Assembly: GCA_016278415.1 (NCBI GenBank)
Contig: JADQBV010000258.1
Location: 1 to 48,727, forward strand
From: Halanaerobiales bacterium
GTDB lineage: Bacteria; Bacillota_F; Halanaerobiia; Halanaerobiales; DTU029
Reading direction: 5' to 3'
Length of the DNA: 48,727 nt
Shown: positions 34,460 to 42,744 of the stretch, in pieces
Position numbering within the stretch: the stretch's first letter is position 1
Layout: each line of letters starts with the position of its first letter
Made by a program: the position numbers and the translations under genes
Notes under the pieces: generated by a model
Seen by the model: only the letters and a program-made list of their open reading frames with translations
Told to the model about the DNA's origin: nothing
The model's database searches: none

Positions 34460-34523
34460 GATAAGCAAGTATTATTAGCTTAAAATTAAATATTTATATA
34501 AATACCCCTTTTTATTACTTGAC

Positions 34524-34564
34524 TAAAAGATGAAATTACAGTTTTAATGTAATTTCATCTTTTA
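34524..34564 (+). terminator. Terminator of the ABC importer operon
   Basis: A perfect 16-bp stem (34524-34539 with 34549-34564; core AAGATGAAATTAC/GTAATTTCATCTT) and a 9-base loop. It probably works in both directions, since A- and T-rich ends flank it. Confidence 0.8.
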
Positions 34565-34596
34565 ATATGTTATGAATATGTGTAAAGAATTTTCAT

Positions 34597-34635
34597 TTGT
34601 ATAGTAATGTTTTCAGTGTTATAATTGAAAACATT
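34597..34635 (+). promoter_or_regulatory. Promoter with the -10 box inside an inverted repeat
   Basis: TTGTAT (34597-34602), a 17-base spacer and TATAAT (34620-34625) form a strong promoter. AATGTTTTCA (34606-34615) and TGAAAACATT (34626-34635) are perfect 10-base reverse complements that bracket the -10 box. A repressor bound there would block polymerase directly. The half-site TGAAAAC is shared with the lacI operator at 15252, but the spacing differs. Confidence 0.65.
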
Positions 34636-34688
34636 ATGAGCGAAATATAGCATAATTTGTAGAAGTAGAAATAATGGAGGTAATAAAT

Positions 34689-35621
34689 TTGAACATCTTT
34701 GCATTTGTACTATTTAATAACATCCTGCCAATCTTTATTATTGTTTATCTTGGATACTTTTTAGCCAGTAAGTTTAAATTAGATATTTTTACACTTAGTA
34801 AGATCTATATTTTTATTTTTGTGCCGGCTTTGATATTTACGAAGGTATATGAAACTGATATAAATTTAGAGTTCTTAACAGCTATGTTGTTTGGTGTATT
34901 AATACTTATTCTATTAGCTGGAGTTGGTTGGACTATATCCAAATTATTTAATTTTAAGTTATCAAAGGCGACTGCACTGAATAACTCAATTATGTTTTAT
35001 AACTCTGGTAATTTTGGTTTGCCATTAATTATGCTTGTTTTTAGTGGTACTCCTTATGCTAGTTATGCAGTATCTATACAAATAATGATATTGGTTGTTC
35101 AAAATTTAACAACATTTTCTATAGGATTTTTTAACGCTGGGCGAGGGCAGATGCATTATATGGATACTATTAAGAAGGTATTAAAAATGCCTGCTTTATA
35201 CGGTATTTTAGCAGCCTTGTTATTTAAATATATTGGTGCTGATCTTAGTAAGTACTTTTTCTGGCCGTCTATTGAATATATTCGGGATGGATTAGTTCCA
35301 GTGGCCCTATTAACACTAGGCACCCAATTATATAATACAAAGTTTGATTTTAAAAACTGGGATGTATATATTGCCAGTTTTACTAGACTAATTGGTGGGC
35401 CAATATTAGCATATTTATTACTAAATATTATGGGAATAGAAGGGGTAATGGCTCAGGTGCTATTTATATCATCCTCAGTCCCATCTGCAGTAAATACCGC
35501 TTTGATTGCAGTTGAATTTAAAAATGAACCTGATTTTGCTTCACAGGTTGTTATGACAAGTACTGTATTAAGTGCTGTTACACTTACCGGAGTGATTTAC
35601 CTGTCTCAAATTATATTTTGA
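34689..35621 (+). CDS. AEC-family (auxin efflux carrier fold) transporter
   Basis: A 310-residue membrane protein of the AEC family with about ten helices. I choose TTG 34689, eight bases after GGAGG; the ATG at 34674 is part of that site. Typical are F-Y-N-S-G-N-F-G-L-P-L near residue 107 and the closing A-V-N-T-A-L-I-A. AEC members move malate, malonate and other small organic acids. As first gene before an aldonate dehydratase and a keto-deoxy-acid aldolase, it is probably the carrier for that sugar acid, where E. coli uses a GntP-type permease. Confidence 0.85.
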   Translation: MNIFAFVLFNNILPIFIIVYLGYFLASKFKLDIFTLSKIYIFIFVPALIFTKVYETDINLEFLTAMLFGVLILILLAGVGWTISKLFNFKLSKATALNNSIMFYNSGNFGLPLIMLVFSGTPYASYAVSIQIMILVVQNLTTFSIGFFNAGRGQMHYMDTIKKVLKMPALYGILAALLFKYIGADLSKYFFWPSIEYIRDGLVPVALLTLGTQLYNTKFDFKNWDVYIASFTRLIGGPILAYLLLNIMGIEGVMAQVLFISSSVPSAVNTALIAVEFKNEPDFASQVVMTSTVLSAVTLTGVIYLSQIIF

Positions 35622-35641
35622 TTAACTTGTTGTCAATTTTT

Positions 35642-35670
35642 TTGAAGATATTAGGCAAAATGTATTATAA
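35642..35670 (+). promoter_or_regulatory. Possible internal promoter for the aldonate dehydratase
   Basis: TTGAAG (35642-35647), a 17-base spacer and TTATAA (35665-35670) lie in the 126-base gap between the AEC carrier and the dehydratase. The match is moderate. Confidence 0.35.
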
Positions 35671-35747
35671 GTTAGAGGAGACATCTATAATCCGATAAAT
35701 AAAAAAGGTCTCTTACAAAGATATATTAGTAGATAAGGAGTGTTTAA

Positions 35748-37481
35748 ATGTTATATAGTCAAAAAATACGAGAAATAGGACCAGAATTGGATGCCTTGAA
35801 GTTAGGTATGGACTGGAATATAGAAGATTTGGAGAAAGCACAGGTAATGGTAAGTAGTACTTATGGACATGGCCATCCAGGTAGTTTTCATCTTGATAAG
35901 CTAGTTGATATTTCATTAGGAAGTCTAGCAAAAGAAGGTGCTAAAGGAGCATCTTTTATTGTAAGTGATATGTGTGATGGTATAGCACAGGGGCATGAGG
36001 GAATGAACTTTTCTTTAGTATCCAGGGAAATGATAGCAAATATGGTAGAAATCCAGGCTAAAGCAACTCCACATGATGGGATGACAATGATTTCATCATG
36101 TGATAAGGCAGTTCCAGGACACTTAATGGCTGCTGCAAGAATTAATTTGCCTACTATTCATGTACCAGGTGGTTCAATGGCATTAGGGCCAGGCGGGACT
36201 ACTGTCGACTTAACGGCACGTTATTATGCCCAATATAAAAAGGGTGAAATACCTGTAGAAAAATATCTTGATTCTCAAAAAAATGCCTGTCCTTCATGTG
36301 GAGCCTGTCAGTTTATGGGCACTGCTTCAACTATGCAAATTATGGCTGAGACATTAGGACTAGCTTTACCAGGCTCAGCACTAATCCCTGCTAATAGTAT
36401 GTATTTGAATGATATGACAGAACTTGCTTCATACTATATGATGAATTTAATTAAAAAAAATATAACTGTTGATCAAATAATGACAAGAGAGGCATTTGAA
36501 AATGCTATTGTAGTTCATGCGGCTATTGGTGGTTCTTCTAATGCATTATTGCACTTACCGGCGATTGCCCATGAATTAGGAATTGAAATTGAAGCTGAAC
36601 TCTTTGATGATATCCATAGAAAAGTGCCGTTCTTAGTTAATACAATACCTAGTGGAGAATATCCCACTCAATATTTCTGGCACTCTGGTGCGGTGCCTGA
36701 GATAATGAAAAGGGTTAGTAAATACCTAAACCTTGATGTCATGACTGTTACAGGTAAAACTATGGGTGAAAACCTGGAATCACTAGAAGATTTTTCATAC
36801 ATTAGGGGTATGGAGGAAAAACCAAAGGGTATGCCTGATTCAGATAAAGTTATTTATAGCATTGACTCTCCTATCCAATCTGAAGGTGCTATTGCTGTAT
36901 TAAAGGGAAATTTGGCTCCTGAAGGGGCTGTTATAAAACACTCAGCATTACCACAAGGAATGCTTTCATTTATCGGTAAAGCCAGGGTATTTGAAAGGGA
37001 AGAAGATGCTATGGAGGCAGTATTGGAAAAGGATATAAAGTCTGGAGATATAATTATTATTAGGTATGAAGGCCCTAAAGGCTCAGGTATGCCTGAGATG
37101 TATTATACAACAGAGGCTATTGCTTCAGACCCAGAGCTATCTAGTTCTATTGCTTTGATTACTGATGGTCGTTTTTCTGGTGCTACAAGGGGACCAGCTA
37201 TTGGACATGTTTCACCTGAAGCAGTTGATGGTGGACCAATTGCCCTTGTTCATGAAAATGATCTTATTGAAATAGATATTAAAAGTCGTTCTCTTAACAT
37301 TGTTGGTATCAGAGGAGAAAAGAAAAACCGGGATGAGATTGAAGCTATATTGGACGAAAGGCATCAGAAGTGGACGAAACCAAAGCCGAAGTTTTTAAAT
37401 GGTAGTTTAGGTATTTTTACACATATAGCAACATCGGCCATGAAAGGTGCTTATCTTGAGTTAGATCAAGACAAACGTTAA
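35748..37481 (+). CDS. IlvD/EDD-family sugar-acid dehydratase (YjhG/xylonate type)
   Basis: A 577-residue Fe-S dehydratase. Candidate cluster cysteines are Cys76 (S-D-M-C-D-G), Cys118 (S-S-C-D-K) and the C-P-S-C-G-A-C motif at 181-187. The C-terminal domain has Y-E-G-P-K-G-S-G-M-P-E-M and T-D-G-R-F-S-G-A-T-R-G. The neighbouring YagE/YjhH-like aldolase places it with E. coli YjhG/YagF, which dehydrate D-xylonate to 2-keto-3-deoxyxylonate, rather than with IlvD of amino-acid synthesis. Gluconate, galactonate or arabinonate are alternatives. AAGGAG precedes the ATG. It is shorter than YjhG (about 655 residues). Confidence 0.87.
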   Translation: MLYSQKIREIGPELDALKLGMDWNIEDLEKAQVMVSSTYGHGHPGSFHLDKLVDISLGSLAKEGAKGASFIVSDMCDGIAQGHEGMNFSLVSREMIANMVEIQAKATPHDGMTMISSCDKAVPGHLMAAARINLPTIHVPGGSMALGPGGTTVDLTARYYAQYKKGEIPVEKYLDSQKNACPSCGACQFMGTASTMQIMAETLGLALPGSALIPANSMYLNDMTELASYYMMNLIKKNITVDQIMTREAFENAIVVHAAIGGSSNALLHLPAIAHELGIEIEAELFDDIHRKVPFLVNTIPSGEYPTQYFWHSGAVPEIMKRVSKYLNLDVMTVTGKTMGENLESLEDFSYIRGMEEKPKGMPDSDKVIYSIDSPIQSEGAIAVLKGNLAPEGAVIKHSALPQGMLSFIGKARVFEREEDAMEAVLEKDIKSGDIIIIRYEGPKGSGMPEMYYTTEAIASDPELSSSIALITDGRFSGATRGPAIGHVSPEAVDGGPIALVHENDLIEIDIKSRSLNIVGIRGEKKNRDEIEAILDERHQKWTKPKPKFLNGSLGIFTHIATSAMKGAYLELDQDKR

Positions 37482-37510
37482 TTATAAGATATATTATGGA
37501 GGAGATTGAA

Positions 37511-38404
37511 TTGATTAAAGGTATAGTAACACCAAGTATCACAGTATTTAATAAAAATAGGGAAATTGATTATAGGGGCAACCGAGAACATATTGAACAT
37601 CTAATAAAATCCGGTGTTAACGGGATATTGTTTCTTGGTAGTATTGGAGAATTCTTTAGCATGGCAAAAGAGGAAAAAAAGGAATTTATTTCTTTTGTAA
37701 CCGAGACTGTAAAAGGCAGAGTACCTGTTTTAATAGGTACAGGTGGAACTGTAGCTGAAGGTGTAATTGAACTTTCACAATATGCAGCCAAAGAAGGGGC
37801 AGATATGGTAGCAATAATCACACCGTATTTTTTCCAGTTTAATGAGGAAACCCTTTATGATTACTATAGTTCAATTGCAAAGAATGTTGATATCGATATT
37901 TTACTATATAATTTTCCTGCCCGTAGTGGGGTTAATATGACCCCGGGGCTTATATATAAACTAGGTAGAGATCATGAAAATATTATAGGAATAAAAGATA
38001 CAATGGATACAATTAGCCATACAAGGGAGATCATAAGTGAGGCCAAAGAGCAGTTAGATAATTTCTCTGTCTACTCTGGTTTTGATGAGTATTTCATGCC
38101 TAATCTACTGGCCGGAGGAGATGGGTTGATAGGTGGTCTTTCTAATGTAGTACCAACTTTATTCGTAGAATTATACCAGTCATATCTAGATAACGATTTT
38201 GAAGTTATAGCAAGGAATAGTAAAAAAATTAGTATTCTAATGGAAATATATAAAGTCTCAGAACCATTTTTCCCAGCTATTAAGCAGGCAGTGCAAGTTA
38301 TGGGTAGAGAAATTGAACCAATCTGTAAAAAGCCTATTAGATCATTAAATAGGGAACAGGTTAATAACATTGAAAAAATTATCAAAAGAGCAGAGGATGT
38401 ATAA
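37511..38404 (+). CDS. 2-keto-3-deoxy-sugar-acid aldolase (DHDPS superfamily, YagE/YjhH type)
   Basis: A 297-residue class I aldolase. I choose TTG 37511, behind GGAGGA; an ATG at 37496 overlaps that site and would add five residues. Counting from the TTG, Lys162 (G-I-K-D-T-M-D) forms the Schiff base and Tyr133 (Y-N-F-P-A-R-S-G) is the partner. The G-S-I-G-E-F motif replaces the G-T-T-G-E of dihydrodipicolinate synthase, as in KDG/KDX aldolases. It resembles E. coli YagE throughout (L-I-G-T-G-G-T, E-L-S-Q). It would cleave 2-keto-3-deoxy-gluconate or -xylonate to pyruvate and glyceraldehyde or glycolaldehyde, completing the route begun by the preceding dehydratase. Confidence 0.88.
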   Translation: MIKGIVTPSITVFNKNREIDYRGNREHIEHLIKSGVNGILFLGSIGEFFSMAKEEKKEFISFVTETVKGRVPVLIGTGGTVAEGVIELSQYAAKEGADMVAIITPYFFQFNEETLYDYYSSIAKNVDIDILLYNFPARSGVNMTPGLIYKLGRDHENIIGIKDTMDTISHTREIISEAKEQLDNFSVYSGFDEYFMPNLLAGGDGLIGGLSNVVPTLFVELYQSYLDNDFEVIARNSKKISILMEIYKVSEPFFPAIKQAVQVMGREIEPICKKPIRSLNREQVNNIEKIIKRAEDV

Positions 38405-38426
38405 TAAATTAAAAATCTTTAAAAAG

Positions 38427-38478
38427 ATAATATAACCCTCCATTAATTTTATAAAAAAATAGTGGAGGGTTATATTAT
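38427..38478 (+). terminator. Terminator after the aldolase gene
   Basis: A perfect 16-bp stem (38427-38442 with 38463-38478; core AACCCTCCA/TGGAGGGTT) around a 20-base loop, 23 bases after the aldolase stop. The T-run after it is short, so it may also act as a 3'-end stabiliser. Confidence 0.7.
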
Positions 38479-38527
38479 GAAGCTATTTATTAATTTTTTA
38501 TATTAATAATACTAAGAAATATTAGGT

Positions 38528-38576
38528 ATAAACACTATATTAGTTTATTTAATTAATAAACTAATATAGTGTTTAT
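38528..38576. repeat. Perfect 22-bp inverted repeat with 5-base loop
   Basis: Bases 38528-38549 and 38555-38576 are perfect reverse complements (core AACACTATATTAG and CTAATATAGTGTT). It is a second strong hairpin 50 bases after the aldolase terminator. It may be a back-up or opposite-strand terminator or an operator for the downstream importer. Confidence 0.7.
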
Positions 38577-38844
38577 CGTAGTTTAATTAAAATTATATGT
38601 TAATAATTAACAAAAAAAGTATAATTTAATTTATAATCACTGAACATTTCTATAGTAAAATTACATTAATAAACTGATTTTTTAGATTTATTTTAATATA
38701 TGAGTACCTTGATATATAGGGGATTACAACAGTTGCAATTTAAACTTAATAAAAATATTGAAAAAAAACCCAAAAAAAAAGAAGGTATAATGAAATTCGT
38801 GGTGAATAAAAAATAATATAGCGAAAAGGAAATAACTAATAATG

Positions 38845-38892
38845 TTAATTTAATTATTAAATAAAGACAACTTAGTTTAGTAATTAAATTAA
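38845..38892 (+). promoter_or_regulatory. Leader hairpin upstream of the importer
   Basis: TTAATTTAATTATTAAA (38845-38861) pairs with TTTAGTAATTAAATTAA (38876-38892), with one G-T pair. GAGGAGG follows at once (38893-38899), which could hide or expose a leader ribosome site. It is very AT-rich, so the stem is weak. Confidence 0.35.
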
Positions 38893-39056
38893 GAGGAGGC
38901 GTCAAGTAAAATATAGATATTTTGTATTATTTAAAGTATTCAAAATAATATCAAGTTAGAAATTTTTAAAAAAGTTTAGAAAGAAAAACGGGGTATGTTA
39001 AATTTTTATTATGGTAGTTGTAGTTTATAAAAAATATTAGGGGGATAAGTTAAATT

Positions 39057-40019
39057 ATGAAAAAATTATTAGTATTATTTGTATTGATTTCAATGGTAAT
39101 GGGTCTTTCAGTAAGTGCGTTAGCAGCAGATAAGATAGTATTGGGTTTTTCTCAGATAGGTGCAGAAAGTGAATGGAGAACTGCAAATACTCGTTCTATA
39201 AAATCAGCAGCAGCAGCAGAGCCAGATATTCAATTGATTTTCTCTGATGCACAGCAAAAACAACAAAATCAAATTAAAGCGATAAGATCATTTATTGCTC
39301 GTGGCGTGGATGTTATTGCCTTTACTCCTGTTGTTGAAACTGGATGGGATACAGTATTACAGGAAGCGAAAGATGCTGGTATTCCTGTAATTCTAACTGA
39401 TAGAACTGTTACTGCTGATAGTTCATATTATGTTTCTTATATGGGTTCTGATTTCGTTGAAGAAGGTAGAAAAGCAGGAAGATGGCTAGTAGAATTCATG
39501 GAAGAAAAAGGTAGAGGAAATGAAGAAATAAATATAGTGGAATTACAGGGTACAGTTGGTTCTGCACCTGCTATAGATCGTAAAGCAGGATTTGCAGAAA
39601 TAATTGATGATTATTCTAACTATAAGATAATCAGATCACAATCTGGTAACTTTACTCGTTCTAAAGGTAAAGAAGTTATGGAAGCCTTCTTAAAAGCAGA
39701 GGGAGATAAGATTGATGTCTTATATTCTCATAATGATGATATGGCTATAGGTGCTATTCAAGCTATAGAAGAGTATGGTCTAAATCCTGGTAAGGATATT
39801 ATTATTATTGGCGTAGATGCAGTTAAAGGTGCTTTTGAAGCTATGATTCAGGGCAAGATGAATGTTACAGTAGAATGTAACCCACTTCTTGGACCCCAAT
39901 TGATGAAAGCGGTAAAAGATCTTATGGCAGGTAAAGAATTACCAGCAGTAATTCCTACAGAAGAAGGAATTTTTCCTCAGGAAGTAGCTTTAGAGGAATA
40001 TCCAAATAGGCAGTATTAA
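39057..40019 (+). CDS. ytfQ: Galactofuranose-type ABC importer, binding protein
   Basis: A 320-residue ortholog of E. coli YtfQ. Residues 1-24 are a type-I signal peptide (V-S-A-L-A before A-D), again without lipobox. Shared with YtfQ: V-L-G-F-S-Q-I-G-A-E-S-E-W-R, D-A-Q-Q-K-Q-Q-N-Q-I-K-A-I-R-S-F, VELQGTVGSAPAIDRKAGF and IRSQSGNFTRSKGKEVM. YtfQ binds galactofuranose and galactopyranose outside the inner membrane. AGGGGG precedes the ATG. It is first in a ytfQ-ytfR-ytfT-yjfF operon and separated from the ATPase by a hairpin. The presence of galE and a ROK regulator 7 kb on supports galactose as the sugar. Confidence 0.9.
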   Translation: MKKLLVLFVLISMVMGLSVSALAADKIVLGFSQIGAESEWRTANTRSIKSAAAAEPDIQLIFSDAQQKQQNQIKAIRSFIARGVDVIAFTPVVETGWDTVLQEAKDAGIPVILTDRTVTADSSYYVSYMGSDFVEEGRKAGRWLVEFMEEKGRGNEEINIVELQGTVGSAPAIDRKAGFAEIIDDYSNYKIIRSQSGNFTRSKGKEVMEAFLKAEGDKIDVLYSHNDDMAIGAIQAIEEYGLNPGKDIIIIGVDAVKGAFEAMIQGKMNVTVECNPLLGPQLMKAVKDLMAGKELPAVIPTEEGIFPQEVALEEYPNRQY

Positions 40020-40075
40020 TTATAATATTGTTTAAATAGTAATATACCTGTTTTTCTTTCTATTTTATTTAAATT

Positions 40076-40119
40076 GCCCTTTTTTATAAAGCTGTTATTC
40101 TAACTTTATGGAAAGGGGC
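40076..40119 (+). promoter_or_regulatory. Intercistronic hairpin between ytfQ and ytfR
   Basis: A 16-bp stem with three G-T pairs (40076-40091 with 40104-40119; GCCC at its base pairs with GGGC) and a 12-base loop. It probably gives partial termination or mRNA protection, so that the binding protein is made in excess over the membrane subunits. Confidence 0.6.
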
Positions 40120-40183
40120 TTAATAAAGTTTTTTTGATATTCGAGAAAATATTGAGAGTAAGGTAATTAGGGGGGAGAATATA

Positions 40184-41698
40184 ATGTCTAAGGTAGAAGC
40201 CATTGTCAAGATGGAGGGTATCACTAAGGTATTTCCAGGAGTAAGGGCTTTAGAAGATGTAGATTTCTCTTTAAATGCAGGTGAAATTCACGGCTTGATG
40301 GGAGAAAATGGGGCTGGCAAATCAACCTTAATTAAGGTATTGACAGGGGTTCATCAAGCAGAGAAAGGAGAAATATACTTTAAGGGTGATAAAATTAGAC
40401 CCACTAATACCCTGGAGGCTCAACAATTAGGTATAAGTACAGTTTATCAGGAGATAAACCTTTGTGCTAATTTGTCAGTATCTGAGAATATATTTATTGG
40501 TCGTGAACCTATAAAGAATGGGAAAATAGATTGGACAGTTATAAATAGTAAGGCTGATGAACTTTTAAAGAGTTTTAACATAGATATAGATGTAAAAAGG
40601 TGTTTATCCTTTTATCCAGTGGCAATTCAACAGATGGTAGCTATAGCAAGGGCACTTCAAATATCAGCAAAGGTATTAATCTTAGACGAACCAACAGCAA
40701 GCTTAGATAAAGAAGAGACAAAAAAGTTATTTGAGGTCATGAGAAAGCTAAAAGATGATGGCATGGCTATTATATTTATAACACATTTTATTGATAATGT
40801 TTATAAAATTACAGATAGATTAACTGTTTTAAGGAATGGTAAATTGGTAGAGTCTCGCCCAACAAAATTGTTTCCTAAAATAGAATTAGTAGCAAAAATG
40901 ATAGGTAAAGAATTGGAGCTATTAGATAACATTAAAGAGGATAGGGATAGTATAGATAATTATATAGATTCTTATATAGAAGGTAAACATTTAGGAAATA
41001 ATGAGATATCGCCTTTTGACATAACACTCTGCAAGGGGCAAGTATTAGGTCTTGCTGGCCTTCTTGGTTCAGGAAGAACAGAGATGGCGAAACTACTTTT
41101 CGGGATAGAACCAGCTGTACATGGACAATTAAAAATAAGGGGTAAGGAGCTAAACATTACAAAACCAAAAGATGCTATAAGTAGTAAAATTGCCTTGTGT
41201 CCTGAAGATAGAAAAACAGACGGATTGTTTGGGGATTTAACGGTTCGCGAAAACCTTATCTTAGCATTGCAAGTTGGTATGGGTTATTTTAGATATTTAT
41301 CTAGTGATGAACAGAAGGAAATAGCCGATAAATATATAGAACTCTTAAATATAGCAACTCCTAATTCAGAACAAAAGGTAAAAAATCTGAGTGGTGGTAA
41401 TCAACAGAAGGTAATACTAGCCAGATGGTTAATAACAGAACCAGACTTACTGATATTAGATGAACCAACAAGGGGAATAGATGTAGGAACAAAAACTGAA
41501 ATTCAAAAGTTGGTCTTATCACTTGCTAATGAAGAGATGAGTGTAATTTTTATATCATCTGAGCTTGATGAAGTAATACGAGTGAGTCATCGTGTAGCAG
41601 TATTAAGGGATAGAGTAAAAGTGACTGAATTAAGTGGTGAAGAAATAAATGAAACAAATATCATGGAAATAATTGCTAGTGGAAAGGAGATATGCTAA
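40184..41698 (+). CDS. ytfR: Galactofuranose-type ABC importer, fused ATPase
   Basis: A 504-residue double ATPase of the RbsA/YtfR type. The first half has Walker A G-E-N-G-A-G-K-S-T and Walker B L-I-L-D-E-P-T-A-S-L, with a signature region of the form Y-P-V-A-I-Q-Q-M-V. The second half has the degenerate P-loop G-L-L-G-S-G-R-T-E usual in this family, C-P-E-D-R-K-T-D-G, L-S-G-G-N-Q-Q-K-V and L-D-E-P-T-R-G-I-D-V-G. Sequence follows E. coli YtfR closely. The start lies behind GGGGGGAG. The stop TAA shares a base with the next start (TAATG). Confidence 0.92.
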   Translation: MSKVEAIVKMEGITKVFPGVRALEDVDFSLNAGEIHGLMGENGAGKSTLIKVLTGVHQAEKGEIYFKGDKIRPTNTLEAQQLGISTVYQEINLCANLSVSENIFIGREPIKNGKIDWTVINSKADELLKSFNIDIDVKRCLSFYPVAIQQMVAIARALQISAKVLILDEPTASLDKEETKKLFEVMRKLKDDGMAIIFITHFIDNVYKITDRLTVLRNGKLVESRPTKLFPKIELVAKMIGKELELLDNIKEDRDSIDNYIDSYIEGKHLGNNEISPFDITLCKGQVLGLAGLLGSGRTEMAKLLFGIEPAVHGQLKIRGKELNITKPKDAISSKIALCPEDRKTDGLFGDLTVRENLILALQVGMGYFRYLSSDEQKEIADKYIELLNIATPNSEQKVKNLSGGNQQKVILARWLITEPDLLILDEPTRGIDVGTKTEIQKLVLSLANEEMSVIFISSELDEVIRVSHRVAVLRDRVKVTELSGEEINETNIMEIIASGKEIC

Positions 41699-42744
41699 TG
41701 TCTGGGTTATTTAAAAAGTTTAAGGAATCACAGATTTTCTCGCCATTATTAGTTTTACTAATATTATTGATATTGGACTTTATTTTTATTGATGGGTTTT
41801 TTAATATAGAAATAAGGGATGGAAGATTATTTGGAATATTAATTGATATTATAAATAGGGCTGCACCGCTAGCTATCATAGCAATTGGTATGACATTAGT
41901 AATAGCTACGGCAGGGATAGATCTTTCAGTTGGTGCAGTTGTTGCAATTGCTGGAGCTGTATCTGCAAAGTTAATTGGTGGACAGTTAGTAATAGAAAAT
42001 GGGGCAGTACAATATATAACACAAGTGTCTCTTCCTATTGCTCTTCTCGCTTCTATGGCAGTTGCGATGATGTGTGGTGCCTGGAATGGGTTTTTGGTTG
42101 GTAAGGTTAAAATTCAGCCAATTGTAGCTACTTTAATATTGATGGTAGCCGGACGTGGTATTGCTCAACTTATAACAAAAGGTCAAATAATAACTATTTA
42201 TTATAAGCCTTTTCATTTTATAGGAACTGGTTATTTATTCGGATTACCATTTTCTATTTTTATAGTAGCTTTAGCATTTTTAGCAGTTTCCATATTTGTT
42301 AGAAAGACTGCAGTTGGTCTGTATATTGAATCGATAGGAATTAATGATAAAGCCAGTAAATATGTTGGTATTAATCCAACTAGAATAAAATATATTGTTT
42401 ATACTATTTGTGGCTTACTTGCTGGTATTGCAGGTATATTAATAGCTTCAAATGTTAAATCTGCAGATGCAAATAATGCAGGTTTGTGGAAGGAACTAGA
42501 TGCCATCCTTTCTGTAGTTATTGGCGGGAATTCTCTTGATGGTGGTAAGTTTTCCATTAGTGGAAGTATTATCGGGGCACTTATTGTACAGACATTAACA
42601 ACTACTGTTTATGCAGCTGGAATTGCACCTGAAATAAATCTTGTTGTTAAGGCTGTTGTTGTTATTATTATAACTGTTGGTCAGTCACAGGTATTTAGGG
42701 ATGGTATTAGTAAATTTGTTACAAAACGGGGGAATGTTGCATGA
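41698..42744 (+). CDS. ytfT: Galactofuranose-type ABC importer, permease 1
   Basis: A 348-residue BPD_transp_2 (RbsC-like) permease, about 8-10 helices. I choose ATG 41698, which overlaps the ytfR stop and lies seven bases after AAGGAGA; an in-frame ATG at 41692 is too close. Family motifs are I-G-M-T-L-V-I-A-T-A-G-I-D-L-S-V-G and the C-terminal G-G-N-S-L-D-G-G. It overlaps the next gene by four bases (ATGA). It forms a heterodimer with the next permease, since the operon has two distinct ones, as in E. coli. Confidence 0.9.
   Translation: MSGLFKKFKESQIFSPLLVLLILLILDFIFIDGFFNIEIRDGRLFGILIDIINRAAPLAIIAIGMTLVIATAGIDLSVGAVVAIAGAVSAKLIGGQLVIENGAVQYITQVSLPIALLASMAVAMMCGAWNGFLVGKVKIQPIVATLILMVAGRGIAQLITKGQIITIYYKPFHFIGTGYLFGLPFSIFIVALAFLAVSIFVRKTAVGLYIESIGINDKASKYVGINPTRIKYIVYTICGLLAGIAGILIASNVKSADANNAGLWKELDAILSVVIGGNSLDGGKFSISGSIIGALIVQTLTTTVYAAGIAPEINLVVKAVVVIIITVGQSQVFRDGISKFVTKRGNVA

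Larger units (their letters stand above)
38405..39056. other. Long intergenic region ahead of the galactofuranose importer
   Basis: 652 very AT-rich bases. It contains two strong hairpins (38427-38478 and 38528-38576), a weak promoter candidate (TTAACA 38607-38612, TATAAT 38632-38637) and a third hairpin (38845-38892) followed by GAGGAGG with no start codon at a usual distance. I see no defensible gene. Confidence 0.6.

Noticed and set aside
38071..38385. 104-codon minus-strand frame opposite the aldolase gene
   Set aside because: Antisense shadow of a conserved enzyme, without its own start signals.
14051..38404. Apionate/RuBisCO-like or threonate (PdxA2/DUF1537) pathway
   Set aside because: The diagnostic RuBisCO-like, PdxA2 and DUF1537 proteins are absent.
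38700..38816. 38-codon frame (MSTLIYRGLQQ...) in the leader before ytfQ
   Set aside because: No ribosome site, Lys/Asn-rich composition typical of AT-rich spacer, no recognisable family.
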